Shown here: in pieces, positions 15,476-22,892 of the stretch
How positions within the stretch are numbered: the first letter of the stretch is position 1
Layout of the letters: the number at the start of each line of letters is the position of its first letter
Assembly (NCBI GenBank): GCA_025464025.1
Contig: JAODBP010000110.1
Location: forward strand, 1 to 36,042
Source of the DNA: Actinomycetes bacterium
Lineage (GTDB): Bacteria > Actinomycetota > Acidimicrobiia > Acidimicrobiales > CADCSY01
DNA length: 36,042 nt
Reading direction: 5' to 3'
Notes under the pieces: model-generated
Seen by the model: the letters and a program-made list of their open reading frames with translations, nothing else
Told to the model about the DNA's origin: nothing
Databases searched by the model: none
Made by a program: the position numbers and the translations under genes

Positions 15476-16843
15476 CTACGGGATCTTCGCCGCTTCGGCG
15501 ACCGGGTCGAGGTCGAACTCGACGAGGTTCTTCGGGTCGCAGTCCATCGTGCCCCGCTTGGTCGGGTGCACCCGGTGGAAGGCCCCGTCGCGGAGCTGGA
15601 TGATGACGAAGCACGGCGAGCTGCTCCGCAGCGTCGCCTTGCGGGCGGCCCAGCCGTTGGCGTCGAAGTCCTTCACCCGCCCCAGCGCGGCGAGGAGGTT
15701 GGCCCGGGTCAGCCCGTTCGGCCCCTTGTCGGCCACCACGTCGTCGACGGCCTGCTTGAACAGGTCGGCGCTCTGCCACGCGAGGGCACCGAAGCCGTTG
15801 ACCTCGTCGCCGACCGAGTCGACGAAGGCGGCGAGGTCCTCGTTGGTGTCCTTCTCCTCGAAGGGCAGGTGTCCGAGCGTGACGTAGGTGCCGTCGACGT
15901 CGGCCGCCGAGGCGAGGAAGTTCTTCGAGTAGCACGACGGGATGCAGGTCCAGACCTTCACGCCGTCGTAGCCCTGGGCCTTCGCCTCTCGACGCATCCG
16001 GATCATGGCCGTGTCGTTCGACCCGTCGGTCACGGCATCGATGTGCAGCGACCGCATCGTCTGGATGATCGGCGTGTAGCCGGCCTGCTCGGTGCGGCCC
16101 GACACCTTCGGTGTCGCCTCGTAGTGCACGCCACCCAGCTCCTGCGTCTTGATGATGTAGGTGGCCGACTGGATCGTCGTCGGCAGGTCGCCCGGGATCA
16201 TGTACATGCTGTGGCGGAGCTCAGGGAACTCCCTGACGTAGAAGCGAGCCGACCCGGCGTTGGCGGTGAAGTGCTGTGGGCCGCTCGTCGCGACCGGGCA
16301 CCGCTGCACGACCGAAGCCGCGAGGAACGTCGTCGAGTTGCAGAGCTGCTCGGGGTCGTTCGCCGTGCCGGGGAGGTCGGGCAGGCCGGTGGCCGCCCCG
16401 GCCTGGTCCTCGCACTCGGCCATCGTCGAGACGTCGGGGTTGAACAGAGCGTTGGAGCCGACCAGGGCGAAGGCGTTCTGGCAGGCGTCGATCTGCCCGT
16501 TCTTGGCCTCGCTGGGGTCGAGGTGCGAGTCCCACTCCTTGACGACGAGCTGCCGGCACGCGATCCCGCCGTGGGCGTTCACGTAGGTGGCGAAGCCGCG
16601 GAGGGCGTCGATGTTGCCCTGGAAGAGGCCGGGCGCCAGAGGGTTGCCGACGTCGGCCATGACCTCGACGGTGATCGTGTCGGCCGTGACACCGACCTCG
16701 GTGGCCCGGAGCTGGGTGCCGTCGCACGCGGCGGTGGTGGTCGACGTGCTGGCGCCGGCCACGTCGCTCGGGGACGCGCTGCGCGCGCAGCCGGCGAGCG
16801 CGGTGGCGAGCACGCAGGACGCGGCGACCACTCGGACGTTCAT
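15476..16843 (-). CDS. Orphan ABC-type substrate-binding lipoprotein (periplasmic-binding-protein class I, Liv-like)
   Basis: The 455-residue protein starts with a lipoprotein signal ending LAGC (Cys19), then a Ser/Thr spacer, then a leucine/isoleucine/valine-binding-protein-like bilobal domain. Features include TITVEVMADVGNPLAPGLFQ and NGQIDACQNAFALVGSNAL. A set of paired Cys residues (for example WTCIPSC and SPCF) suggests disulfides. No permease or ATPase gene lies next to it, unlike the second substrate-binding protein at 33316. It may feed a transporter encoded elsewhere or act as a sensor. Ligand unknown. Confidence 0.84.
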   Translation of the reverse strand: MNVRVVAASCVLATALAGCARSASPSDVAGASTSTTTAACDGTQLRATEVGVTADTITVEVMADVGNPLAPGLFQGNIDALRGFATYVNAHGGIACRQLVVKEWDSHLDPSEAKNGQIDACQNAFALVGSNALFNPDVSTMAECEDQAGAATGLPDLPGTANDPEQLCNSTTFLAASVVQRCPVATSGPQHFTANAGSARFYVREFPELRHSMYMIPGDLPTTIQSATYIIKTQELGGVHYEATPKVSGRTEQAGYTPIIQTMRSLHIDAVTDGSNDTAMIRMRREAKAQGYDGVKVWTCIPSCYSKNFLASAADVDGTYVTLGHLPFEEKDTNEDLAAFVDSVGDEVNGFGALAWQSADLFKQAVDDVVADKGPNGLTRANLLAALGRVKDFDANGWAARKATLRSSSPCFVIIQLRDGAFHRVHPTKRGTMDCDPKNLVEFDLDPVAEAAKIP

Positions 16844-16894
16844 GGCCCTGACCCCCGGGAGCGGCGACCGCAGGAGGCTTGCACATCGCCGCCG

Positions 16895-18361
16895 TCAGGA
16901 ACCTGACGAGCTCGGGCCCTCACGGGCCGACCAGGCCGCGGCCAACCGGTCGACGCCGAGGCGCAGGTCGGCGGGAGGCGGGGCGAAGGAGAGCCGGAGC
17001 CGGTCGGCGTGGCCCTGGGTGGGCGACAGGGCATCGGCCGTCGCCACGGCGACGCCGTGGCGCAGGGCGACCTCGGCGAACGGACGGGCCACCGGCCTCG
17101 GGAGCTGGACCCAGAGCGAGAGGCCACCCGACGGCTCCACCCAACGCCAGGCCGGCAGGCGCTCGGCCAGGAGGGAGGCGAGCAGCTCGTAGCGAGCGCG
17201 GAGCTCGTCGTTGCGGGCCGCCGCTCGGGCTGGCCAGGTCGGCGCCCGCAGGGAGCGCTCCCCCAGGAGCTGGCCGACCACGGAGGAACCGAGGTCGTGG
17301 GTCGCCTTCACCCGGGCGAACCGCAGCGCCACGGGCTCGGGTGCTCGCACGAACCCGAGCCGCAGCCCGCCCCAGAGGAGCTTGCTGAGCGAGCCGACGA
17401 CGGCGATCGGCTGGTCGGGGGCGTGCGCCGCGATGGGTGGCGGCACCGGCGACCACGCCAGGCCGGCGAGGGCGATGTCCTCCACCAGCGGGACGCGGGC
17501 GTCGGCCAGCAGCGAGGCGATGGCCGCCCGCCGACCCGGAGCCAGGACGACCCCGGTGGGGCTGTGGAGCGTCGACTGCAGGTACACCAGCGCCGGGCGC
17601 TCGGCGAGGGCGGCGCGCAGCGGTCCGACCTGCACGCCACCGTCGTCCACCGGGACGCCGACCACGTCGGCCCCGGCCGCGGCGAACGCCGAGACCGCGC
17701 CCGGGTAGGTCGGGTCGTCGACGACCACGAGGTCGCCCGGCCGCACCCAGCACGCGGCGGCGATGCTGATCGCCTGCTGGGCACCGGTCGTGATGACCAC
17801 CTGCTCCGGCCGGGTCGGGAGGCCCCAGCCGGCGAGGAGGTCGGCCACCGCGGCGCGCAGCCCGGCCAGCCCCCAGGGCGAGTACCCGGTGTCGGGTGCG
17901 AGGTCGACCAGGTCGGCCGTCGTCACCCCGCCCGGCGGCAGGGCGCTGGCGTCGTGCAGCACCGAGAGGGAGAGGTCGACGACGTCGCTCGGGCCGGCGC
18001 TGCGATCGACGAGCCGGGCGACGAGCGCCGAGCCCTCGCGCCCGGCCGGGAGGGCCAACGTCCCCGGCCCGATGGCATGCGTGCCGCTCCCGGGCCGCCG
18101 CTCGACGAGGCCGTCGCCGACGAGCTGGTCGTAGGCGGCCACCGCCGTCCCCCGGCTCACCGACAGGGCGACGGCGAGGGCTCGCTCCGCCGGCAGCCGG
18201 CTGCCGTGAGCGACGGCGCCCCGCTCGACGGCACGGGCGATGGCGGTGGCGAGCTGTCGGTACAGCGGGCCGCTGCCACCGGACCAGTGGCCGATCTCGT
18301 CGGCCAGGGCCCGCAGGCCCTCGGCTCGGGCCACCTTGGCAGAAGTGGCCCTGGTCGCCAT
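16895..18361 (-). CDS. MocR-type transcriptional regulator (GntR helix-turn-helix fused to a PLP aminotransferase domain)
   Basis: A 488-residue regulator. Residues about 30-97 are a GntR winged helix-turn-helix (LYRQLATAIARAVERG, then RLPAERALAVALSVSRGTA and LVERRPGSGTHA). Residues about 120-485 are a fold-type I aminotransferase domain with TTGAQQAI, the aspartate-bearing VVVDDPTYPG, and the PLP-binding Lys327 in GSLSKLLWGGLRLG. MocR proteins sense a metabolite or PLP and often control a neighbouring gene. It diverges from a branched-chain aminotransferase with 75 bases between starts, and a 13-bp inverted repeat spans its start codon, which suggests autoregulation. The ATG at 18361 is chosen because the longer frame is only the antisense of the aminotransferase. 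Confidence 0.9.
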   Translation of the reverse strand: MATRATSAKVARAEGLRALADEIGHWSGGSGPLYRQLATAIARAVERGAVAHGSRLPAERALAVALSVSRGTAVAAYDQLVGDGLVERRPGSGTHAIGPGTLALPAGREGSALVARLVDRSAGPSDVVDLSLSVLHDASALPPGGVTTADLVDLAPDTGYSPWGLAGLRAAVADLLAGWGLPTRPEQVVITTGAQQAISIAAACWVRPGDLVVVDDPTYPGAVSAFAAAGADVVGVPVDDGGVQVGPLRAALAERPALVYLQSTLHSPTGVVLAPGRRAAIASLLADARVPLVEDIALAGLAWSPVPPPIAAHAPDQPIAVVGSLSKLLWGGLRLGFVRAPEPVALRFARVKATHDLGSSVVGQLLGERSLRAPTWPARAAARNDELRARYELLASLLAERLPAWRWVEPSGGLSLWVQLPRPVARPFAEVALRHGVAVATADALSPTQGHADRLRLSFAPPPADLRLGVDRLAAAWSAREGPSSSGS

Positions 18362-18376
18362 GAGCCACTTCTGCCA
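18337..18376 (-). promoter_or_regulatory. 13-bp inverted repeat over the mocR start codon
   Basis: TGGCAGAAGTGGC (18337-18349) and its exact reverse complement (18364-18376) flank 14 bases. In mocR orientation the first arm covers the ribosome-binding region and the second is the first coding bases, so mRNA would form a hairpin whose loop holds the AUG. As DNA it is a candidate MocR operator shared with the divergent ilvE-like gene. Confidence 0.6.
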
Positions 18377-18436
18377 CAGTCCGAGGCGACGGTCAACCCC
18401 GCGCCGTGGGGCCCGGACCGCTCGGAGGTTCACGAC

Positions 18437-19456
18437 ATGACCCAGCCCGCACCGTTTGGCACCCTGCTGGCCGACCACATGACCGTCGCCCGGTGGCGGG
18501 GCGGCATGTGGGACGCGCCGAAGCTCGGACCGCTCGAGCCGCTGCCCCTGCACCCCGCCGCCCACGTGCTGCACTACGGCAGCGCCTGCTTCGAGGGGCT
18601 CAAGGCCCACCGGGGCGTCGACGGCGTCGTGCGCATCTTCCGGCTCGACCGCCACGTGCGGCGGCTGCAGCAGTCGGCCGAGGTCCTGGTCCTCCCCGTG
18701 CCGCCGACCGAGCTGGTCACCGAGATGATCGTCGAGGTCGTCCGGGCCAGCCTGGCCGACGTGCCCGACGCGCCGGGCTCCCTCTACCTGCGGCCCACGC
18801 TGATCGGCACGGAGGAGAACATCGGCGCCGCCGCCCACCCGAGCAACGAGGCCATGCTCTACGTGCTGGCCAGCCCGGTCGGCGACTACTTCGCCGGCGG
18901 CATCCGCCCGCTGGCGCTGGGCATCGAGACCGGGCAGCCGCGGACCACCCCGCAGTTCGGCAAGGTCAAGGCCGGCGCCAACTACGCCATGGCGCTGGGC
19001 CCGACCCGGGCCGCCGCCGACCAGCTCGGCGTCGACCAGCTCCTGTTCGCTCCGGGCGGCGACGTGCAGGAGACCGGGGCGTCGAACTTCCTGCTGCTCG
19101 ACGCCGAGCGGGTCGTCACCCCGGCCCTCACCGAGTCGTTCCTGCACGGCGTCACGCGCGACTCGGTCCTGCGCCTGGCCGCCGACCTCGGCTACCGCGT
19201 CGAGGAGCGAGCGGTCACTGTCGACGAGGTCCTGGCCTGGGCCGGCCGCCCCGACGCCGAGGCCGCGCTGTCGGGCACCGCCGCGGTGATGGCCGGCGTC
19301 GGCCACCTCGTCCACGAGGGTCGGCGCCTGACGGTCGGCACCGGCGAGGTCGGGCCCCACACCAGCGCGCTTCGCCAGGCCCTCACCGAGGTCCACGCCG
19401 CCCAGCGCCCCGACCCCCACGGCTGGCTGACCCCGGTCCACGCCTCGCCGGGCTGA
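18437..19456 (+). CDS. ilvE: Branched-chain amino-acid aminotransferase (fold-type IV)
   Basis: A 339-residue class IV aminotransferase that interconverts Leu, Ile and Val with their 2-oxo acids. It has HYGSACFEGLKAHRG (46-60), the phosphate-binding RLDRHVRRLQ (69-78), the PLP Lys178 in GKVKAGANYA, ETGASNFLLL and a terminal GTAAVMAGVG. GGAGG sits eight bases before the ATG at 18437. Its divergent partner is a MocR regulator, which suggests that a related amino or oxo acid is sensed. Some fold-type IV enzymes act as D-amino-acid transaminases, but the length and N-terminal block favour IlvE. Confidence 0.92.
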   Translation: MTQPAPFGTLLADHMTVARWRGGMWDAPKLGPLEPLPLHPAAHVLHYGSACFEGLKAHRGVDGVVRIFRLDRHVRRLQQSAEVLVLPVPPTELVTEMIVEVVRASLADVPDAPGSLYLRPTLIGTEENIGAAAHPSNEAMLYVLASPVGDYFAGGIRPLALGIETGQPRTTPQFGKVKAGANYAMALGPTRAAADQLGVDQLLFAPGGDVQETGASNFLLLDAERVVTPALTESFLHGVTRDSVLRLAADLGYRVEERAVTVDEVLAWAGRPDAEAALSGTAAVMAGVGHLVHEGRRLTVGTGEVGPHTSALRQALTEVHAAQRPDPHGWLTPVHASPG

Positions 19457-19462
19457 ACGGGT

Positions 19463-19903
19463 TCAGTCTGCGACGTCGTCGTCGCGGTCGACTTCGACCC
19501 CGCAGCGGAAGCATGTCGGACGAGCAAGCTCGGCCAGTTGAGGAGCCCCGCAGCCTTCGCACCACAGGTAAGGCGCAGCGGTGCCAGTCCGCCGAAACTC
19601 ATCGCACAGTGCCCGCCACGCGGTCATCTCCGGGCCGTGGTCGGCGAGCTCATCGGCAGCGTCCCCGAAGTACTCGTATGGGCTCGGCTCGTTGCCGGCG
19701 AGAAAACCCCGGAGCCAGGCCCCGGCGAGCACCGAGGACGACTCGACGTCGCTGAGCGAGCAGGTCAGCACGAGATGTTGGTCTGGGATGTAGACGTTGA
19801 ACCGGCCAGGGAACGTGTGGGGATTCCCGAGCAGGAACGCCGTCGACCCGCCATGGAGGACGAGCGAGAGCGCATCGTCGTACAGCGGCGGTTCCGGATC
19901 CAC
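19463..19903 (-). CDS. Hypothetical protein with C-terminal zinc-ribbon motif
   Basis: A 146-residue protein that I do not recognise. The N-terminal part contains LVLHGGSTAFLLGNPHTFPG and a Trp/Phe-rich helix AWLRGFLAGN. The C-terminus has two Cys pairs, WCEGCG and PTCFRCG, about 15 residues apart, the arrangement of a zinc ribbon. It ends in an acidic tail. The start is a GTG at 19903 without a strong ribosome-binding site. Its base composition looks less extreme than its neighbours' and it sits next to a broken toxin-antitoxin pair, so the patch 19463-20222 may be acquired. Confidence 0.65.
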   Translation of the reverse strand: MDPEPPLYDDALSLVLHGGSTAFLLGNPHTFPGRFNVYIPDQHLVLTCSLSDVESSSVLAGAWLRGFLAGNEPSPYEYFGDAADELADHGPEMTAWRALCDEFRRTGTAAPYLWCEGCGAPQLAELARPTCFRCGVEVDRDDDVAD

Positions 19904-19941
19904 GACGGGAGCGTAGGAGCGGAGATCGGCGACGTCCCGCC

Positions 19942-19959
19942 CTGTTTCCGCGGAAACAG
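19942..19959. repeat. 18-bp perfect palindrome with parS-like ends
   Basis: CTGTTTCCG and CGGAAACAG form an uninterrupted 18-bp palindrome. Its outer part TGTTTC....GAAACA is that of the bacterial parS consensus TGTTTCACGTGAAACA, but the four central bases are CGCG instead of ACGT. It sits between the zinc-ribbon gene and the hicA remnant. Confidence 0.6.
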
Positions 19960-19992
19960 CTCCTGACGCGCCGCGCTGGGTAGGCAGGTGCG

Positions 19993-20025
19993 CTCGCCGG
20001 AGAGCACCGGCAGCGCGGGGTTCAC
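19993..20025 (-). pseudogene. Remnant of a HicA-type toxin gene (5' end only)
   Basis: The reading frame starting at GTG 20025 overlaps the hicB stop (GTGA), as expected for a hicB-hicA operon. It opens NPALPVLSGE, which resembles the HicA N-terminus ('LPVLSGKEVV...'). The following residues do not continue as HicA: no AxxGF helix and no QRGSH toxin motif appears. Downstream the frame runs into the palindrome and the antisense of the start of the zinc-ribbon gene. The toxin therefore appears truncated, probably by deletion. The similarity is short, so this is a moderate-confidence call. Confidence 0.45.
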
Positions 20026-20222
20026 ACAGCCAGTTGGATGGCGGTGATGATCGGAGGCTTCAGACCCTCGGGCAGGTCTTGATCCTCGAAGTACAGCTCG
20101 AGCGCCTCGCGCATGTTGGCGAGCGACTCGTCGGCCGTGACGCCCTGACTCGTGACCTCGACCTCGAGGCAGCGGGCGACGTACCAGTCGCCCTCATGCG
20201 TCACCGCGGCCGTGAGCTGCAT
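20022..20222 (-). CDS. hicB: HicB-family antitoxin-like protein
   Basis: The 66-residue protein has the partial RNase-H-like fold of HicB antitoxins: a strand with LTAAVTHEGDWYVARCLEVEV, then TSQGVTADESLANMREALELYFED, the SQG...T..EA helix motif of the family. There is no C-terminal DNA-binding helix, so it is the short form. In intact systems HicB neutralises the mRNA-cleaving HicA; here the overlapping partner frame is only a fragment, so this would be an orphan antitoxin. It starts at ATG 20222, 10 bases after the membrane methyltransferase-like gene. Confidence 0.8.
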   Translation of the reverse strand: MQLTAAVTHEGDWYVARCLEVEVTSQGVTADESLANMREALELYFEDQDLPEGLKPPIITAIQLAV

Positions 20223-20232
20223 CCCTCCAAGA

Positions 20233-21195
20233 CTACGACGGGGGTGAAACAGAACGCCGCCAGCGGGATCGTGGCACCCAGCACGCCACCCGGGCTCGGT
20301 ACCGCTCGTAGTCGTCCCCGAACCGGCGCGCGAGGTCGGCCTCCTCCCGAGGCCGGATGAAGGTGTTCCAGATCAGCCCCCCGAGCACCGCCGATGCCAC
20401 GACCAGCCACGATCCCAGGACCAGTCCGGCGCCGATCGTCTGCACGGCGCCCGCCACGGCCATGGGGTTCCGCACCCACCGGTAGGGACCGACGACCACG
20501 AGACGGCGTCCGGTCGCCGCCGGCAGCGGCGTTCCCTCGCCGACGATGGCCATCGAGACGCACGACCACAGCCCCACGCAGCTCCCGAGCACGAAGGTGG
20601 CGATGCCGACCCCCGGCCACGGGTGCCGATCCAACCCGGCCTGGTCGAGGCGCAACCGCCCTTCGCCCCAGGCGATGGCGAGTGGCAGCAGGACGAGGAA
20701 GCTGGTCCAGAAGACGACGAGCTGGGTGAGGCTGTGCCGCAGGTGGCTCGCCGCCGACCGGGCCGGAGCAGGCCGGAACGCGAACGGCCCGATGAAGAAC
20801 CACCGCACGGGCAGGTGGCCGAGCCGGAGCACGGTGGCAGCCCCGACAGTCCCGATGGCGGCCGGTGCCATGAGCAGCGCACCCCAGCCGGCGTTCCGCT
20901 CGGCGAGCGCGTACGTCGTGAGGGCGATGGTGATGGCGATCGTCCATGCCGCGGTGGCCGCCGCCCATCGACGGCCACCCGTGAAGGCGGCCATCGCCGA
21001 TCCTCCGACGAAGAAGGCGAGGTCGGGACCGACCAGGACGGCCGGGTTCCACCCGCCGAGCGTCAGCCGGCGGACGTCGTCGGCGAGGAAGACGGCGATC
21101 CACCAGAGCGCCCCGGCGCCGGCCTGGACCGCCAGGTACCTCCGGGCGATCGCCGTCGGCGACCCATCGATGCGCACCGCGGGTGACAAGGTCAA
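20233..21195 (-). CDS. Isoprenylcysteine carboxyl-methyltransferase-like integral membrane protein
   Basis: A 320-residue protein with about seven hydrophobic segments. The C-terminal third has the hallmark region of the ICMT/PEMT-like membrane methyltransferases: VVVGPYRWVRNPMAVAG followed by a helix and the EEADLARRFGDDYERYRARV end. Such enzymes use S-adenosylmethionine to methylate lipids or hydrophobic substrates; in bacteria the substrates are mostly unknown. The start is uncertain: TTG at 21195 abuts the tRNA-Arg end, and GTG at 21177 (VRIDGSPTAIA) is equally plausible. It is transcribed away from that tRNA. Confidence 0.82.
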   Translation of the reverse strand: MTLSPAVRIDGSPTAIARRYLAVQAGAGALWWIAVFLADDVRRLTLGGWNPAVLVGPDLAFFVGGSAMAAFTGGRRWAAATAAWTIAITIALTTYALAERNAGWGALLMAPAAIGTVGAATVLRLGHLPVRWFFIGPFAFRPAPARSAASHLRHSLTQLVVFWTSFLVLLPLAIAWGEGRLRLDQAGLDRHPWPGVGIATFVLGSCVGLWSCVSMAIVGEGTPLPAATGRRLVVVGPYRWVRNPMAVAGAVQTIGAGLVLGSWLVVASAVLGGLIWNTFIRPREEADLARRFGDDYERYRARVACWVPRSRWRRSVSPPS

Positions 21196-21196
21196 G

Positions 21197-21270
21197 CGCC
21201 CCCGGCAGGACTCGAACCTGCGACCGTCCGATTAGAAGTCGGGTGCTCTATCCATCTGAGCTACAGGGGC
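21197..21270 (-). tRNA. tRNA-Arg (TCT)
   Basis: On the minus strand the acceptor GCCCCTG pairs with CGGGGGC and the D-stem is GCTC/GAGC. The anticodon loop CTTCTAA has anticodon TCT and the T-stem is GCAGG/CCTGC around TTCGAGT; the discriminator is G. One base pair at the top of the anticodon stem is a C-A mismatch. CCA is not encoded. Confidence 0.95.
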
Positions 21271-21326
21271 AGCGGCAGAACGGTACTGCCAGCAAGTAGC
21301 GATCGGCCCGCTCCTAGGCTCGCCAT

Positions 21327-22844
21327 GTGACGACCGATCGGGGCACGGGGGCGCTGTCGGGCGTGCTCGCCGCGGCCGTCGGGCTGGGCGTCGCCGAACT
21401 GGTGGCCGGGGCCATCCCGACCGGCCGGTCCCCCGTCGTGGCCGTGGCCGACCGGGTGATCCGCCTCGCCCCGCCGTCGTGGGAGCGGGCCGTGATCCGC
21501 GCCTTCGGCACCAACGACAAGCCGTTCCTCGTGGTGGTGATCCTCCTGGTGCTGCTCGCCCTCGGCACGGCGGCCGGCGCCGTGGCGAGGAGCCGCCCGC
21601 TGGTGGCCCGCGGCATCGTCACCGTCGCCGCCGTCGTGGGCGTGCTCTCGGCCCTGGCCGAGGAAGACGCCTCGTGGGTCCACGCCCTGGCGCCGGTCGC
21701 CGGTGGGCTGGCCACGATCTGGACGCTGAGCCTCCTCGTCCGGGCCACCGGCGACACCACGTCGAGGCCGCTGCCTCCGGCCGGGGCCGACCGTCGCCGG
21801 TTCCTGCTCGCCGGTGGCGCGGCGGCATCGGTGGCCGCCATCGCCGGCGCCTCGGGGCGAGCGCTCCAGGGCCGGGTCAACGCGGCGGCGTCCCGCAAGG
21901 CGGTCCTGCTCCCGAAGCCGACGACGCCCCTCCCGGCGGTCCCGAAGGGAGCGGACTTCCGGCTCCTCGACCTGAGCCCGTACGTCACGCCCAACGTCGA
22001 CTTCTACCGGATCGACACCAGCCTGATCGTCCCCCAGGTCGAGACCGACGGCTGGACCCTGCGCATCGACGGCATGGTCGACCACCCCCGCAGCTACACC
22101 TACGAGCAGCTCCTCGGCCGCGACCTCGTCGAGGTCGACGTCACGCTCACCTGCGTCTCCAACGAGGTCGGCGGCGGGCTCATCGGCAACGCCCGGTGGC
22201 TCGGCGTGCCGCTCCAGGAGCTGCTCGACGAGGCCGGCATCGGGTCGAAGGCCGACCAGATCGTGGGCACGTCGGTCGACGGGTTCACCGCCGGCTTCCC
22301 CGTCGCCGCCCTCGACGGACGGGACGCCCTCGTGGCCGTGGGCATGAACGGCGAGCCCCTCCCCCTGCGCCACGGCTTCCCGGCCCGCCTTGTGGTGGCC
22401 GGCCTGTACGGCTACGTGTCGGCCACCAAGTGGCTGAAGCGCATCCAGCTCACCCGCTTCGACGAGCTCTCGACGTACTGGATCGACCGGGGCTGGGCGG
22501 TGGAGGGCCCGATCAAGCTCGAATCGCGGATCGACACGCCCCGGCGCCCGGTCGCGGCCGGGCGGGTACCGGTGGCGGGCGTGGCCTGGGCCCAGGGTCG
22601 GGGCATCCGCCGGGTCGAGGTCCGCGTCGACGAGGGGGCCTGGCACGACGCCGAGCTGGCCGACGCCGTCGGCGTCGACACCTGGCGGCAGTGGCGCTGG
22701 TACTGGGACGCCGAGCCCGGCACCCACCGCCTCTCGGTGCGGGCCACGGCCGAGGACGGCGAGGTCCAGACGGGCGACGAGGCGACCCCGTTCCCCGACG
22801 GCGCCACCGGGTGGCACACCATCGGCATCCGCGTGCAGGGCTGA
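21327..22844 (+). CDS. Membrane-anchored sulfite-oxidase-like molybdopterin oxidoreductase
   Basis: The 505-residue protein begins with about four hydrophobic segments (residues 8-30, 66-88, 95-112 and 117-138). Then comes a twin-Arg-like segment DRRRFLLAGGAAASVAAIAG (155-174), and from about 215 onward a sulfite-oxidase-type molybdopterin domain. The molybdenum-binding Cys276 lies in VTLTCVSNEVGG. It is followed by PLRHGFPARLVVAGLYGY and a C-terminal Mo-co dimerisation-like domain with YWIDRGWAVEGPIKLESRID. Family members act outside the membrane on sulfite, sulfoxides or methionine sulfoxide. The start is GTG 21327. The combination of membrane domain and internal Tat-like segment is typical of this actinobacterial group. 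Confidence 0.9.
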   Translation: MTTDRGTGALSGVLAAAVGLGVAELVAGAIPTGRSPVVAVADRVIRLAPPSWERAVIRAFGTNDKPFLVVVILLVLLALGTAAGAVARSRPLVARGIVTVAAVVGVLSALAEEDASWVHALAPVAGGLATIWTLSLLVRATGDTTSRPLPPAGADRRRFLLAGGAAASVAAIAGASGRALQGRVNAAASRKAVLLPKPTTPLPAVPKGADFRLLDLSPYVTPNVDFYRIDTSLIVPQVETDGWTLRIDGMVDHPRSYTYEQLLGRDLVEVDVTLTCVSNEVGGGLIGNARWLGVPLQELLDEAGIGSKADQIVGTSVDGFTAGFPVAALDGRDALVAVGMNGEPLPLRHGFPARLVVAGLYGYVSATKWLKRIQLTRFDELSTYWIDRGWAVEGPIKLESRIDTPRRPVAAGRVPVAGVAWAQGRGIRRVEVRVDEGAWHDAELADAVGVDTWRQWRWYWDAEPGTHRLSVRATAEDGEVQTGDEATPFPDGATGWHTIGIRVQG

Positions 22845-22847
22845 ACC

Positions 22848-22888
22848 CTCGACCTTCCCGGCGGCCCCCCGCCACCGGGAAGGTCGAG
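22848..22888. terminator. Bidirectional terminator
   Basis: Arms of 14 bases, CTCGACCTTCCCGG (22848-22861) and CCGGGAAGGTCGAG (22875-22888), are perfect reverse complements; the 13-base loop can extend the stem by three more pairs after a mismatch. It sits exactly between the convergent molybdopterin enzyme and decarboxylase-like genes, starting just after the former's stop and ending four bases before the latter's. Confidence 0.85.
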
Positions 22889-22892
22889 CGAC

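Noticed and set aside
18452..18462. GCACCGTTTGG in the ilvE coding region matching an arm of the 37-bp palindrome
   Set aside because: Only 11 bases match and they encode the ilvE N-terminus, so coincidence is more likely than a repeat copy.
18362..19441. Extended MocR reading frame running antisense to ilvE
   Set aside because: Domain content begins at 18361; upstream is antisense translation of the aminotransferase.
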